A stretch of DNA of 64,000 bases from Lysobacteraceae bacterium SCN 69-320. GTDB taxonomy: Bacteria > Pseudomonadota > Gammaproteobacteria > Xanthomonadales > Rhodanobacteraceae. The stretch lies in NCBI GenBank assembly GCA_001725155.1, contig MEFP01000019.1:372001-436000 (forward strand), read 5' to 3'. This document shows positions 19,249 to 28,071 of this stretch, one piece after another; the stretch's first letter is position 1, and every line of letters begins with the position of its first letter. The notes under the pieces are model-generated. The model searched no databases. It had not been told where the DNA came from and worked only from the letters and a program-made list of their open reading frames with translations. The position numbers were made by a program, and so were the translations under genes.

Positions 19249-20646
19249 ATGCCGCAGGACACGCCCGCCCCATCGACCACCGATCACCTGCCGCAACGTC
19301 GCGACGGCGCATCACTGACACCGGCGCGTACAACCGCCGTGGCCGTGATCGTCGCGGCCGCGACCGCGGCACTGCTGTTCGCAGCGGCGTTCTATCCGGG
19401 CTGGCTGTCCTTCGACAGCAGCTACCAGTGGTGGCAGGCGCGCAGCGGCGAGATCTCCAACATCAACGGCATCGGCATCGTGCTGCTGTGGCAGGCCGCG
19501 CGCTGGTTGCACGACGGCCCGCAGCCGCTGTTGCTGCTGCAGCTCGCGCTGTTCTGGAGCGGCGCCGCGCTGCTCGCGCTCGATGCTCCCGTGACAGCGC
19601 GCGCGCGTCTCGTACTGCCGCTGCTGCTCGCGCTGGCGCCGGCCAGCTGGCTGCTCGCGCAGATCTGGTCCGACGCGGCGCTGCTCGCACTGCTGGTGTT
19701 CGCGGTCGCGGCGATACGACGCCATCGCCGCGACGGCAGCCGCGTCTGGTTCGTCGCCGCACTGGCCGCGCTCGCGCTGGGTCTGGCGCAGCGGCACAAC
19801 GCGCTGTTCGCGGTGCTGCCGCTGCTGGGCTGGCTCTGCGGCGTGGAACGCCGTGACGCGCGCCGGCGACGCCTGGGCGCGACCATCACACTGGCCGCGG
19901 TGCTGCTGCTCGTCGTTCACGCCACCACCGCCGCGCTGACGCGGCAATGGTTTCCGGTGCTGCCATCGCTGACCTTGTGGGACCTGAGCGGCATGTCGGT
20001 GCGCCAGCAGCGTGTGCTGCTGCCCGACTACGCGATCGCGCCGCAAAGCACGGTCGATGACCTGGCGTCGGCCTATGCGGCCTGGAGCAATACGCCGCTG
20101 TTCGCGAGCCCGCGCGCCGGCGTGCGCTATCCGTTCCAGCCCTGGCCGGAGGCTGATCAACAGCGCCTGCGGCGGCACTGGCTGAGCACGATCACGCAGC
20201 ATCCGCAGACCTATCTCGCGCATCGCGGCGAATTGATGGCCGGCCTGTTCGGCACGCGCGCCCGCGAACTGCCGCCCGAGCTCACCTACGTGCCCGGTCC
20301 GGTGCAGTATCGCGACAACCCGGCTGTCGCCGTCCCCGACGGCGCACTGCGCCGTTTCGCGCTGGCCACCTTCGAACGCCTGCGCGCGACTCCCGCGTTC
20401 GCAGCCTGGCCCTATCTGCTGATCGGCATCGCCGCGGCGCTGCGTGTCCGGCGTCGGCGTGACGCACGGGGCGCGGCGGTGCTCTGGCTGATCGCGAGCG
20501 CCTGGGCCTATGCCCTGCCCTACACGGTGCTCGCGCCGGCGGCCGAGTTTCGCTATCTGCTCTGGAGTTGCATCGCGAGCCTCATCGCCGCCTGGCTGGC
20601 CTTCGCGACACACAGGGACGAAGCCATCGCCGACCTGCGCGACTGA
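19249..20646 (+). CDS. Multi-pass membrane protein, GT-C-like, unknown function
   Basis: About 465 residues with roughly ten hydrophobic helices. The first helix (AVAVIVAAATAALLFAAAFY) leads to a WLSFDSSYQWWQARSGE loop. A large C-terminal extracytoplasmic part begins near LTLWDLSGMSVRQQ, and the end is rich in helices (YRLLWSCIASLIAAWLAF-like). The acidic first loop and layout recall GT-C glycosyltransferases, but I do not recognise the exact family. The start is uncertain: ATG at 19249 places the first helix near residue 27, and an ATG at 19204 is also in frame. Confidence 0.7.
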   Translation: MPQDTPAPSTTDHLPQRRDGASLTPARTTAVAVIVAAATAALLFAAAFYPGWLSFDSSYQWWQARSGEISNINGIGIVLLWQAARWLHDGPQPLLLLQLALFWSGAALLALDAPVTARARLVLPLLLALAPASWLLAQIWSDAALLALLVFAVAAIRRHRRDGSRVWFVAALAALALGLAQRHNALFAVLPLLGWLCGVERRDARRRRLGATITLAAVLLLVVHATTAALTRQWFPVLPSLTLWDLSGMSVRQQRVLLPDYAIAPQSTVDDLASAYAAWSNTPLFASPRAGVRYPFQPWPEADQQRLRRHWLSTITQHPQTYLAHRGELMAGLFGTRARELPPELTYVPGPVQYRDNPAVAVPDGALRRFALATFERLRATPAFAAWPYLLIGIAAALRVRRRRDARGAAVLWLIASAWAYALPYTVLAPAAEFRYLLWSCIASLIAAWLAFATHRDEAIADLRD

Positions 20647-20890
20647 AAGCTACGGCCGCCGCGTTCGCGACCGTGCGACGAAATTTCCGGAACGGCCGTC
20701 CAGGGTTTCGGGCGACCGCGGCGGACGGCGGTCACCAAGGCAACGCACCGCATCGACGTCGATGGCGCCACGTTGCCGACGATTTCCGCGTCCGCAACCG
20801 TTGTCGCAACCGCCATCGCCAGGCATGCATCGTCGTCGCTCCGACACCGCGCGCCGGGCCCGCTCATGACCGCGTCCAGGGAAAATCCGC

Positions 20891-21238
20891 ATGAACACGA
20901 CCATCACCCGCAATGCCGCATTCGCCACATCCGGCAAAAGCGACAAGTTCGCACGCCACACGTTCGCGCTGCTGATGCTTGCCGCAAGCGTGGCCGCCGC
21001 ACCGGCCTTCGCCGGGAACGCGACGAAGTCCAAGACCACCGGCAGCCATATCAGCCGCGGCACGGAAGCAGCGACCGGCGAGGATACGCGCCTGGAACCC
21101 GTCGACGTGATGATCGGCGCCGTGCGCGACGCGCGCAGCGCGGCACGCGAGGCGCGCGACGAACCCTCCCGTCTGCCGGACCTGCCGCAGCTCGACGCCG
21201 CGGCGTTCCTCGACGCGCCGTCGCAGCCGCCGCGCTGA
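20891..21238 (+). CDS. Small exported protein, unknown function
   Basis: A 115-residue protein with a long N-region and a signal sequence ending ASVAAAPAFA near residue 41. The mature part is hydrophilic and low in complexity (DARSAAREARDEPS, LPDLPQLDAAAF). AGGGA lies 9 nt before the ATG. It ends 10 bp before the transglutaminase-like gene, so the pair is probably one transcript. No family is recognised. Confidence 0.6.
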   Translation: MNTTITRNAAFATSGKSDKFARHTFALLMLAASVAAAPAFAGNATKSKTTGSHISRGTEAATGEDTRLEPVDVMIGAVRDARSAAREARDEPSRLPDLPQLDAAAFLDAPSQPPR

Positions 21239-21248
21239 AGGCCTGCGC

Positions 21249-22745
21249 ATGCGCGCCGGCGTGACGAGCAGCGCCGCAACCGGTCGGACCGCCGCGCGCG
21301 ACGCGGCGGTCCGCCTCGCCCGACGGAGCCTGCGGCTGGCGCTCTGTCTTGCCGCCGCCGTGCTGGCGCACCCGGCCTGCGCTGCGCCGATGCTGCAGAT
21401 CGCGCTGATCGAACAAGACGGCACCAGCTACGGCCGCGTCCTGTTCGAACGCCGCGAGGACGGCGCGACCGTGCGCACGCGCGAACAGTCACGGCTCGGC
21501 ATCAGCGCCCTCGGTGCGCGCGAATGGCGCAGCAGCGAACGGCTCAGCAGCGAGACCGCCGACGGCCGGCCGCTGAGCCAGGTCCAGCGCAGCGCCTCGG
21601 GGCCTGCCGTCGCGCAGGCCGAGGCGCGCATCCGCGACGGCGAAATCCGCCTGCTGCGCCGCGAAGGGCCCTACACACGCCGCGACGTGCTGGCCGCGCC
21701 GGCGGATCTGCTCGTCGATGCGGGCCTGCAACGGCGCATCGCGGCGCAAGCGCCGGATCGTCCGTGGAGTTTCGACTACAGCGAGATCGACCTGACTGCC
21801 GCGCGCGTCGTCGCCGTGCGGATGAGCAGCCATGGGCGTGCCGATGGCGACCGGCTCGAACTGCTGCGCGAGGCCGAGGTCGACGGCAAGCCACAGCGCC
21901 AGCGTCTGTACTGGTCGCTGTCGCAGCAGCGCCTGCTGCCGAGCTGGGAGATCGCCGGCGCGCGCTTCGACAGCCGTGCCTGTGCCGAGGACTGCGACCC
22001 GCCCGCGCGCTACTACGACCTGCTCGACGGACTGGCCCTGCCCTCGCCGTACCGCTTTCCGGCCGCGGCGCGCCGGCGCACCTTGCGCTACGTGTTCGAG
22101 AACGCCACCGGCACGGCGCCGCCCTTGCCGACGACCGGCGAACAGGCCGTCGTGCAGCGCGGCCGGCGCAGCATCGTGACGATCTGTTCGGGCTGCGGTG
22201 AGGAAACCGCGCCCGACGCGGACGCGCTCGCGCGCTATCGCGCGCCGAACGCCTGGGTGCAGAGCGACCACGCGGCGCTGCGCGCGCTCGCGCGCGAGGC
22301 GCGCGCCAACGGCTCGACCGAAGCGCGCATGCACAAGCTCGTACGCTTCGTGCAGAGCTACATGACCGGCGAGCGCCGTTCGCTGGGCTATGCCAGCGCG
22401 CTGCAGGCGGCCGAGAGCCGCAGCGGCGACTGCACCGAATTCGCGCTGCTGCTCGCCGCACTGGCCCGCGCGCAGCAGATTCCGGCCCGAGTCGTCGGTG
22501 GCCTGGTGTACTCCAGCCATTTCACCGGCAAGGGCGAGGTGTTCAGCCCGCACGCCTGGGTGCAGGTCTGGAACGGCACGCGCTGGATCAGCTTCGACGC
22601 CGGCCTCGGCGACTTCGACTCCACCCATATCGTGCTCGCGATCGGCGACGGCTCGGCCGGCGACTACGCCGGCCTGCTGCGCCAGGTGCGCAGTCTGCGT
22701 CTGGTCGATGCCGGACAGCTCGCGCCCCACCCGCCTACGCCTTGA
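21249..22745 (+). CDS. Exported transglutaminase-like protein
   Basis: A 498-residue protein with a signal peptide ending near residue 45 (LAAAVLAHPACA). The C-terminal third is a transglutaminase-like fold: Cys in SGDCTEFALLLAAL, His in SPHAWVQVWNG and Asp in WISFDAG form the expected triad in order. The N-terminal ~300 residues are beta-rich and unassigned. Bacterial members of this superfamily include cysteine proteases and peptide-processing enzymes; the substrate here is unknown. Its stop overlaps the convergent rtcB stop by 11 bp. Confidence 0.85.
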   Translation: MRAGVTSSAATGRTAARDAAVRLARRSLRLALCLAAAVLAHPACAAPMLQIALIEQDGTSYGRVLFERREDGATVRTREQSRLGISALGAREWRSSERLSSETADGRPLSQVQRSASGPAVAQAEARIRDGEIRLLRREGPYTRRDVLAAPADLLVDAGLQRRIAAQAPDRPWSFDYSEIDLTAARVVAVRMSSHGRADGDRLELLREAEVDGKPQRQRLYWSLSQQRLLPSWEIAGARFDSRACAEDCDPPARYYDLLDGLALPSPYRFPAAARRRTLRYVFENATGTAPPLPTTGEQAVVQRGRRSIVTICSGCGEETAPDADALARYRAPNAWVQSDHAALRALAREARANGSTEARMHKLVRFVQSYMTGERRSLGYASALQAAESRSGDCTEFALLLAALARAQQIPARVVGGLVYSSHFTGKGEVFSPHAWVQVWNGTRWISFDAGLGDFDSTHIVLAIGDGSAGDYAGLLRQVRSLRLVDAGQLAPHPPTP

Positions 22746-24144
22746 ACGTGCGCCACGGTCGCAGCCGCACCGCGGCGCGCAGCAGACCGGCCTGTTCCTG
22801 CGCGTCGATGACCGGCCCTATCGGCTTGTAGGCTTCGGGGGCTTCTTCCCAGCGGCGCTCCTCGCGCAGGGTCAGGCAACGCCAGGCCGCCGACGCTTCG
22901 TCGCGTTTCGCTTCACGCCGCAGCAGTTGCCGGCGCACTGCGCGACCTGCGCCGTGGCTGCAGGACCACAGCCAGTCCGGATGTCCCAGGCCCGACACGA
23001 GATACGACGCGTCGCCCATGGAGCCGGGCAGCAGCGCCCACTGGCCTGCCTGCGCCGGCGTGGCGCCCTTGCGATGCAGATTCATGTCGTGCTCGGCGCT
23101 GACCACGTTGTGCGGCACGTCGACGACGAGCCTCGAGCCGGCCGCACCCACGGTTGCCTGCAGCGCTTCGCGCACCCATTCGGCCAGCACGACGCGATTG
23201 AGCCAGGCGTAGCGCGCCGCCGTGCCCATGGCTTCGAGAAAACCCTGCGCATCGGCGCCGCGCAGCGCATACAGGCGGCTGGCCGGATGCTTGTGGCCCG
23301 CCGGCCAGGATTCGCGCGCCCGATCCATCCAGCGCTGCCCGACATGAAAGCCCAGGCCGCGCGAACCGCTGTGGATCATGACGGCGACATCGCCGGAACG
23401 CAGCCCGGCCGCATGCGCGACATGACGGTCCAGCACCGCGTCGACGACCTGGAACTCGACGAAATGATTGCCCGAGCCGACCGTGCCGAGGTCCGGAGCG
23501 CGCACGCGCCCGGAGCCCTGCACCCAGGCCGGCGGCGCATGCCGCGCGGCGCCGCCGAACCCGGCCAGGCCGACGCAGCCGGCGAGTTCCCGCTGCAGGC
23601 GTCCGTGATCGGCGCCGGCCCACACGCCCTGCGCGGTCAGGGCGTCCAGGAACGCCGCGGCGCCGTGATCGAACAGCGCGCGAAACGCCGCGGCAGGCAC
23701 CGGCGCATCGGTTTCTCCGTGCAGCAGGCGCCGCGTCAGCAGCGCGGTCCAGCGCGGCTCGTGCGCCGCGAGCTGCGCCTGACTGACGCCGGTCGTCAGC
23801 AGACGCATGCCGCAGTTGATGTCGGTGCCGATCGCCGCGGGCACGACCACGTCGGGATCGGTCGCGACGATGCTGCCGACCGGCGCGAGGCTGCCCGGAT
23901 GGAAATCCGGCGTGGCGCAGGCGCAGCGCACCGGCTGCGGCCGGTCGGGCCAGCCGACACCGGCGAAATCGAGCAGCTGGCTGACGGCCTTGAGTTCGAG
24001 CGGAAACTCGGCCGGAAGCAGCAGCTGGGCTTCGGCCTGGTCGCGACGCAGGCGCCAGACATTGCCCTGGCGCTCGGCCGTGACGCCGGCACGCGCGAGG
24101 CGCCTGGCCAGGCGCGGCCACGAGGAAACGGGGGAGGTATTCAT
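22735..24144 (-). CDS. rtcB: RtcB-family RNA ligase
   Basis: RtcB joins RNA 2',3'-cyclic phosphate (or 3'-phosphate) ends to 5'-OH ends using GTP and Mn2+. The protein is 469 residues from the ATG at 24144, longer than the ~400 of many bacterial RtcBs because of an N-terminal extension. Metal and nucleotide motifs are present: AIGTDINCGMRL (metal Cys), VGSGNHFVE, IHSGSRGLG and the guanylylated His in SCSHGAGR. No rtcA, rtcR or prfH neighbour is seen. The start has no clear ribosome site, and a GTG at 24177 is possible. Confidence 0.9.
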   Translation of the reverse strand: MNTSPVSSWPRLARRLARAGVTAERQGNVWRLRRDQAEAQLLLPAEFPLELKAVSQLLDFAGVGWPDRPQPVRCACATPDFHPGSLAPVGSIVATDPDVVVPAAIGTDINCGMRLLTTGVSQAQLAAHEPRWTALLTRRLLHGETDAPVPAAAFRALFDHGAAAFLDALTAQGVWAGADHGRLQRELAGCVGLAGFGGAARHAPPAWVQGSGRVRAPDLGTVGSGNHFVEFQVVDAVLDRHVAHAAGLRSGDVAVMIHSGSRGLGFHVGQRWMDRARESWPAGHKHPASRLYALRGADAQGFLEAMGTAARYAWLNRVVLAEWVREALQATVGAAGSRLVVDVPHNVVSAEHDMNLHRKGATPAQAGQWALLPGSMGDASYLVSGLGHPDWLWSCSHGAGRAVRRQLLRREAKRDEASAAWRCLTLREERRWEEAPEAYKPIGPVIDAQEQAGLLRAAVRLRPWRTFKA

Positions 24145-24351
24145 GGGGTTCGGTCTGCCGAAACGACACACGGACACGCCGCAAGCAGCGTGTGTCCAGG
24201 AAAGGTGTGTTTTCAGCAGCCGTGAAGGCGCGCGGAATAGACCACGCGCGGCTCAACCGGTCAAGCCTGCGCTCGCGACCTCAGGCCACATCAGCCTCGC
24301 AGACCGCCGCGCCGATTGCGCATACGCGGCGCCAACGGGCTCCGTTTCGCA

Positions 24352-25629
24352 TCAGCCGGACCAGGCGCGACCCACCTCGGCGCGCGCCCTCGCATTTTCC
24401 TGTTCCCCGCTGCCGATTCCCGCCCCGAAGGGGTCGTCAATCGAATGCGCCGGCTGCGTGAACCAGCGCGGCCCCTGCGGCGTGAGATAGAAATGGTCCT
24501 CGTGGCGTATGCCGAACTCGCCGGGCACGCAGATCATCGGCTCATTGCTGAAGCACATGCCCGGCGCGAGCGGCGTCGTGTCGCCGCCGACGAGATACGG
24601 CCATTCGTGGATGTCCAGGCCGATGCCATGGCCGGTGCGGTGCGGCAGTCCCGGCAAGGCATAGCCCGGCCCAAGTCCGTGCCGTTCGAGGCAGCCGCGC
24701 GCGGCCGCGTCGACGTCCTGGCACGGCACGCCGATCTGCGCCGCGGCAAACGCGGCGGCCTGGGCGGCTTTTTCCAGATTCCACAATTCGCGCTGGCGCG
24801 CGCTCGGCGTGCCGAACACGTAGCTGCGCGTGATGTCGGACATGTAGCCATGCACGAGGCAGCCCGTGTCGATCAGCACCATGTCGCCGAGGGCCAGCGG
24901 CTTCGGGTTTTTCACGCCGTGCGGGAATGCGCTGTCGGCACCGAACAGCACGATGCAGAAGTACGAGCCCGCGGCGCCGACGCGGCGATGCGCCGCGTCG
25001 ATGAAGTCCTCCACCTCGGCCGTGGTGACGCCTTCGTGCAGCATGCGCGCCGTGGCCTGGTGCACGGCCAGGGTCATGTCGTGGGCGCGCTGCATCAGGG
25101 CCAGTTCCTGCGCCGACTTGTGCATGCGGCAGGCCGCCGTCGCCGGCCTGGCGTTGACGAACTGCCAGTCGCCGGCCACCTCGCGCAGGCCATCGACGAC
25201 GAAGAACGGCGTGCCCTCGCACAGGCCGACGCGACGGCCCCGGGCCGGGTCCAGCGCATCGAGGCGCGCGCGCAGCAGGCGGCAGGGATTCTCGTGTTCG
25301 TGCCAGGTATGGATCGTGCCGGGCACGACCTGGTAGCCGCGTATCGTGCCTTCCTCGAACGCCGGCGCGAGAAATTCCGGTTCGCCGTCGGCCGGCAGCA
25401 GTGCGCCGACCAGACGTTCGCTGCCGCGCCAGATCAGGCCCGTGAAATAGCGCAGGCTGGTGCCCGCATGCAGATAGATCGCCGCCAGGCCCTGCTCGCG
25501 CATCAGCGCCTGGGCGCGGGCGATGCGCGCCCGGTACTCGGCCAGGCCGGTCGGCTCGGCGTCACCGGGCGGAGGCTGCAGGCTCGCCAGCGCGGCTTCG
25601 CGCGTGCTGCCACCGATACCGATCGTCAT
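24352..25629 (-). CDS. M24 family Xaa-Pro peptidase
   Basis: A 425-residue metallopeptidase of the creatinase/prolidase fold. The N-terminal creatinase-like domain (residues 30-170) precedes the catalytic domain with the five expected metal ligands: Asp in LIDTGC, Asp in SDITRS, His in GHGIGLDIHE, Glu in SNEPMI and Glu in RHEDHF. It probably cleaves X-Pro dipeptides or N-terminal X-Pro bonds in the cytoplasm. It faces an XRE-cupin regulator and has a textbook promoter with a palindrome in its spacer, so it is likely under that regulator. Confidence 0.92.
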   Translation of the reverse strand: MTIGIGGSTREAALASLQPPPGDAEPTGLAEYRARIARAQALMREQGLAAIYLHAGTSLRYFTGLIWRGSERLVGALLPADGEPEFLAPAFEEGTIRGYQVVPGTIHTWHEHENPCRLLRARLDALDPARGRRVGLCEGTPFFVVDGLREVAGDWQFVNARPATAACRMHKSAQELALMQRAHDMTLAVHQATARMLHEGVTTAEVEDFIDAAHRRVGAAGSYFCIVLFGADSAFPHGVKNPKPLALGDMVLIDTGCLVHGYMSDITRSYVFGTPSARQRELWNLEKAAQAAAFAAAQIGVPCQDVDAAARGCLERHGLGPGYALPGLPHRTGHGIGLDIHEWPYLVGGDTTPLAPGMCFSNEPMICVPGEFGIRHEDHFYLTPQGPRWFTQPAHSIDDPFGAGIGSGEQENARARAEVGRAWSG

Positions 25630-25668
25630 GGGCTTGCTCCCGTTGGCGCGCAGCGCCGTCGGCCGCAG

Positions 25669-25697
25669 AATTTATGTCCCACTAAAATTTAGGTCAA
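25669..25697 (-). promoter_or_regulatory. Promoter/operator of the M24 peptidase gene
   Basis: On the minus strand TTGACC (25692-25697) and TAAATT (25669-25674) are exactly 17 bp apart, about 40 nt before the peptidase ATG. The palindrome CTAAA-A-TTTAG (25682-25692) fills half of the spacer. CTAAAAT recurs at 25699-25705, giving two half-sites 17 bp apart, a plausible operator for the divergent XRE-cupin protein. Confidence 0.75.
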
Positions 25698-25809
25698 GCT
25701 AAAATCCCTCGCGCCGCCGCAGGGATCCGCCAGGAGGCCGATACGCCGCTGTGCTGGCGAGGCGCGCGTCGCGCGAGCTATCGTGGCGGCGGGGCCGGAG
25801 GAGAACACC

Positions 25810-26367
25810 ATGGAGCAACTCGGCGAACGGCTGCGCCGCTACCGGCGCGAGGCGCGCAAGACCTTGCTCGACGTCGCACGCGAAGCCGGCCTCTCCGTCG
25901 GCTTCCTGTCGCAGGCCGAACGCAATCTGTCCGGCGTGTCGCTGTCGTCGCTGGCCAACATCGCGCGCGCGCTGAACGTACCGCTGCGTCTGCTGATCGA
26001 CCAGCCCGAGCAGCGCTCGCCGGATTCGCATGCGGGCCAGCGCCGGCGCTATACGACGATGGATCGCGGCCAGAGCTACGAACGCCTGTCGAGCACCTTC
26101 CCGGGCAGCCAGATCAACGCCGTGAAAATGAGCCTGCCGGTCGGCTACCGTTCCGAGTCGGTGACCCACGACGGCGACGAATTCGTCTACGTGCTCAGCG
26201 GCAAGGTCTGCTACTGCGTCGCCGGCACGGACTACGTATTGCAGCCCGGCGACGCGCTGCATTTCGACGGACGCCAGCAGCACCACCTGGCCAATGTCGG
26301 CGAAGTGGCGGTCGAAGTCGTCTCGGTCGGCACCCTGCCGATCTTCGACGACGTCGCGAGCACCTGA
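25810..26367 (+). CDS. XRE-cupin transcriptional regulator
   Basis: A 185-residue regulator. Residues 1-66 form an XRE helix-turn-helix (LGERLRRYRREARKTLLDVA, then GLSVGFLSQAERNLSGVSLS) and residues 100-180 a cupin effector domain (VTHDGDEFVYVLSGKVCYCV, PGDALHFDGRQQHHL). Regulators of this build often control peptidase, amino-acid or polyamine genes. The start follows GGAGGAGAACACC. It probably acts on the shared region with the M24 peptidase and on its own gene; the effector is unknown. Confidence 0.9.
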   Translation: MEQLGERLRRYRREARKTLLDVAREAGLSVGFLSQAERNLSGVSLSSLANIARALNVPLRLLIDQPEQRSPDSHAGQRRRYTTMDRGQSYERLSSTFPGSQINAVKMSLPVGYRSESVTHDGDEFVYVLSGKVCYCVAGTDYVLQPGDALHFDGRQQHHLANVGEVAVEVVSVGTLPIFDDVAST

Positions 26368-26387
26368 GCAGCCACGATCCGCACCGC

Positions 26388-27062
26388 ATGAATACGACCC
26401 GATTGCTGCGCCGCCATCCGTCCGCCCTGCTGCTCGCCATGCAGCTCGCCAGCCTGCTGCTGTATCCGCTGACCGACGCCAACGAAAGCGGCCGCGTGCT
26501 GTTCGGCGCGATCGGCGTCGTCGCCGTCGCGCTCGCGGTCTGGGTGGTCGAACGCAGCCCGGCGCGGACCTGGATAGCGGCGACCCTGGCCGTACCGGCC
26601 GTGCTGCTGACCGTGACCGCGACGATCAGCGGCAGCCCGAACGTGCTGACCGCCGCGGCGCTGCTGGAGTCGGCCCTGTACTTCTATGCCGCCGGCAGCC
26701 TGATCGCCTACATGATGCACGACCACCGCGTGACCACCGACGAATACTTCGCGGCCGGCGCGACGTTCACCCTGCTGGCCTGGGGTTTCGCCTACGCCTA
26801 TTTCGTCTGCCAGGCCTGGCATCCCGGCAGCTTCGCCGGCATGCGCGCACCCGAGGAGCCGCGGCGCTGGATGGAGCTGCTGTTCCTGAGCTTCACGACC
26901 TTGTCGGGCGTCGGCATCGGCGACGTGGTACCGCTGGGCATGCCGGCGCGCGCGCTGGTCATGCTGGAGCAGTTCGCCGGCGTCGGCTACATCGCCGTTG
27001 TCGTGTCGCGCCTGATCGGCCTGGGCATGCTGCGGCTCGCGCGCGGCAACACGCCGGAGTAG
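26388..27062 (+). CDS. Potassium-channel-like (Ion_trans_2) membrane protein
   Basis: A 224-residue protein with about six hydrophobic helices and a re-entrant pore segment near residues 165-182. The segment reads FTTLSGVGIGDVVP where typical K+ channels have TTVGYGD: the flanking Thr pair, the GxG-D spacing and the trailing P are kept, but the filter is GVGIGD. A last helix (EQFAGVGYIAVVVSRLIGL) follows as usual. It starts 20 bp after the regulator, perhaps in one transcript. Ion selectivity is uncertain. Confidence 0.8.
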   Translation: MNTTRLLRRHPSALLLAMQLASLLLYPLTDANESGRVLFGAIGVVAVALAVWVVERSPARTWIAATLAVPAVLLTVTATISGSPNVLTAAALLESALYFYAAGSLIAYMMHDHRVTTDEYFAAGATFTLLAWGFAYAYFVCQAWHPGSFAGMRAPEEPRRWMELLFLSFTTLSGVGIGDVVPLGMPARALVMLEQFAGVGYIAVVVSRLIGLGMLRLARGNTPE

Positions 27063-27148
27063 CCGCACAGGCACGCCGGCGCGCGCGGCATCCGGATCCT
27101 CATTCGGCCGTACCGCGGTCACGACCCGATGCCCGCACGGCGACCTGT

Positions 27149-27541
27149 CTACGATTTCGCCGCCCTGGCCGCGTCATGCGCGACGCAGCCCGCGAGATCT
27201 GCCGGCATCGCCGCAAAGCTCTCGGTCAGCCAGCGGCGAATCGCGGCCTCGCCTTCGGGCAGCGCGAACACGCCTATCGCATCGACGTAGCGCTGCCTGG
27301 CCGGATCGGCGGAATAGAACACGAAGCTGTCGTCCGCATCGCGCGCACCGATCAGGAACACGCGCCAGTCGCCGCGGCGCAGCGATTCGCGCACCGTGAC
27401 GCCGCGCAGCTCGAGCTGGCGGCCGATCAGCGGCGCGAGCGCAGCCTTGTCGGCGTCGGCCAGATTCCTGTCGATACCGGCACAGGGATCGGCCGCGGCC
27501 AGCAGCGGAACGAACAGCAACGACAGCAGCGGCAAGGGCAT
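27149..27541 (-). CDS. Small exported protein, unknown function
   Basis: A 130-residue protein starting at ATG 27541, with AGGA just upstream and a signal peptide (PLPLLSLLFVPLLAAA). The mature part has two Cys (DPCAG and AGCVAHD) that could pair. The central DWRVFLIGARDADDSFVFYS and an acidic/Ala-rich helix follow. It is convergent with the channel gene. I do not recognise the family. Confidence 0.6.
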   Translation of the reverse strand: MPLPLLSLLFVPLLAAADPCAGIDRNLADADKAALAPLIGRQLELRGVTVRESLRRGDWRVFLIGARDADDSFVFYSADPARQRYVDAIGVFALPEGEAAIRRWLTESFAAMPADLAGCVAHDAARAAKS

Positions 27542-28071
27542 GATCCTGACTCCGGCAACCCGACGCCGCGACGATCGCAGCAGCGGCCGCGCGTGTCGAG
27601 ACGCAGCAGCCGGCGAAACGGCGTGCGTCGCGGCGAAGCCGGGGCCCGGGGGATCACCGGCGATCAAATCCGCAAGAACCGCAACAGGGCACTCGAAAAC
27701 ATCGAGCTGCCCGCGGCACGGCAACGTGCCGCTCGCGATCGAGCGTGCAAGGGCTTGATCGGCGGAGACGAGTCCGGACCTGCGCCGGACTCGCCGACTC
27801 GATGAACCGTCGTTCCGACGGTTCATCGAGGTTCCCACAAGGGAAACTCGCCGGGCCTTCGCGCACCGCATCGGCCGCGCGACCACGCAACCGTCGACCT
27901 GCGTTGCAGAACCGGCACGGTCCGCTTGCGGAGCCGGCAGTCGCCGCCGCTATGATCGGGCGTCCCGCCGGCCCGTCCTGGCCGCGGCAACCGCGCCGCC
28001 GCATCCGCGCGACTATCCGGAGATCCGATGCGCGTCGCGCCGTTCCACCGTCCCACCGGCAATCGCCCCGC
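27542..28071. other. Divergent intergenic region with hairpin repeat, 530 bp
   Basis: Holds repeat copy C (27687-27846). The rest is GC-rich with no gene or clear promoter visible. Confidence 0.5.
27687..27846 (-). repeat. Hairpin-rich dispersed repeat, copy C
   Basis: Read on the minus strand, 160 bp that align throughout with copies at 18616 and 51285. This copy has the strongest stem, a 15-bp perfect hairpin CTCGATGAACCGTCG with a 3-nt loop (27798-27830). The CGAGTCCGG/CCGGACTCG, CGCTCG/CGAGCG and GGCACG/CGTGCC hairpins follow in the same order as elsewhere. Confidence 0.85.
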
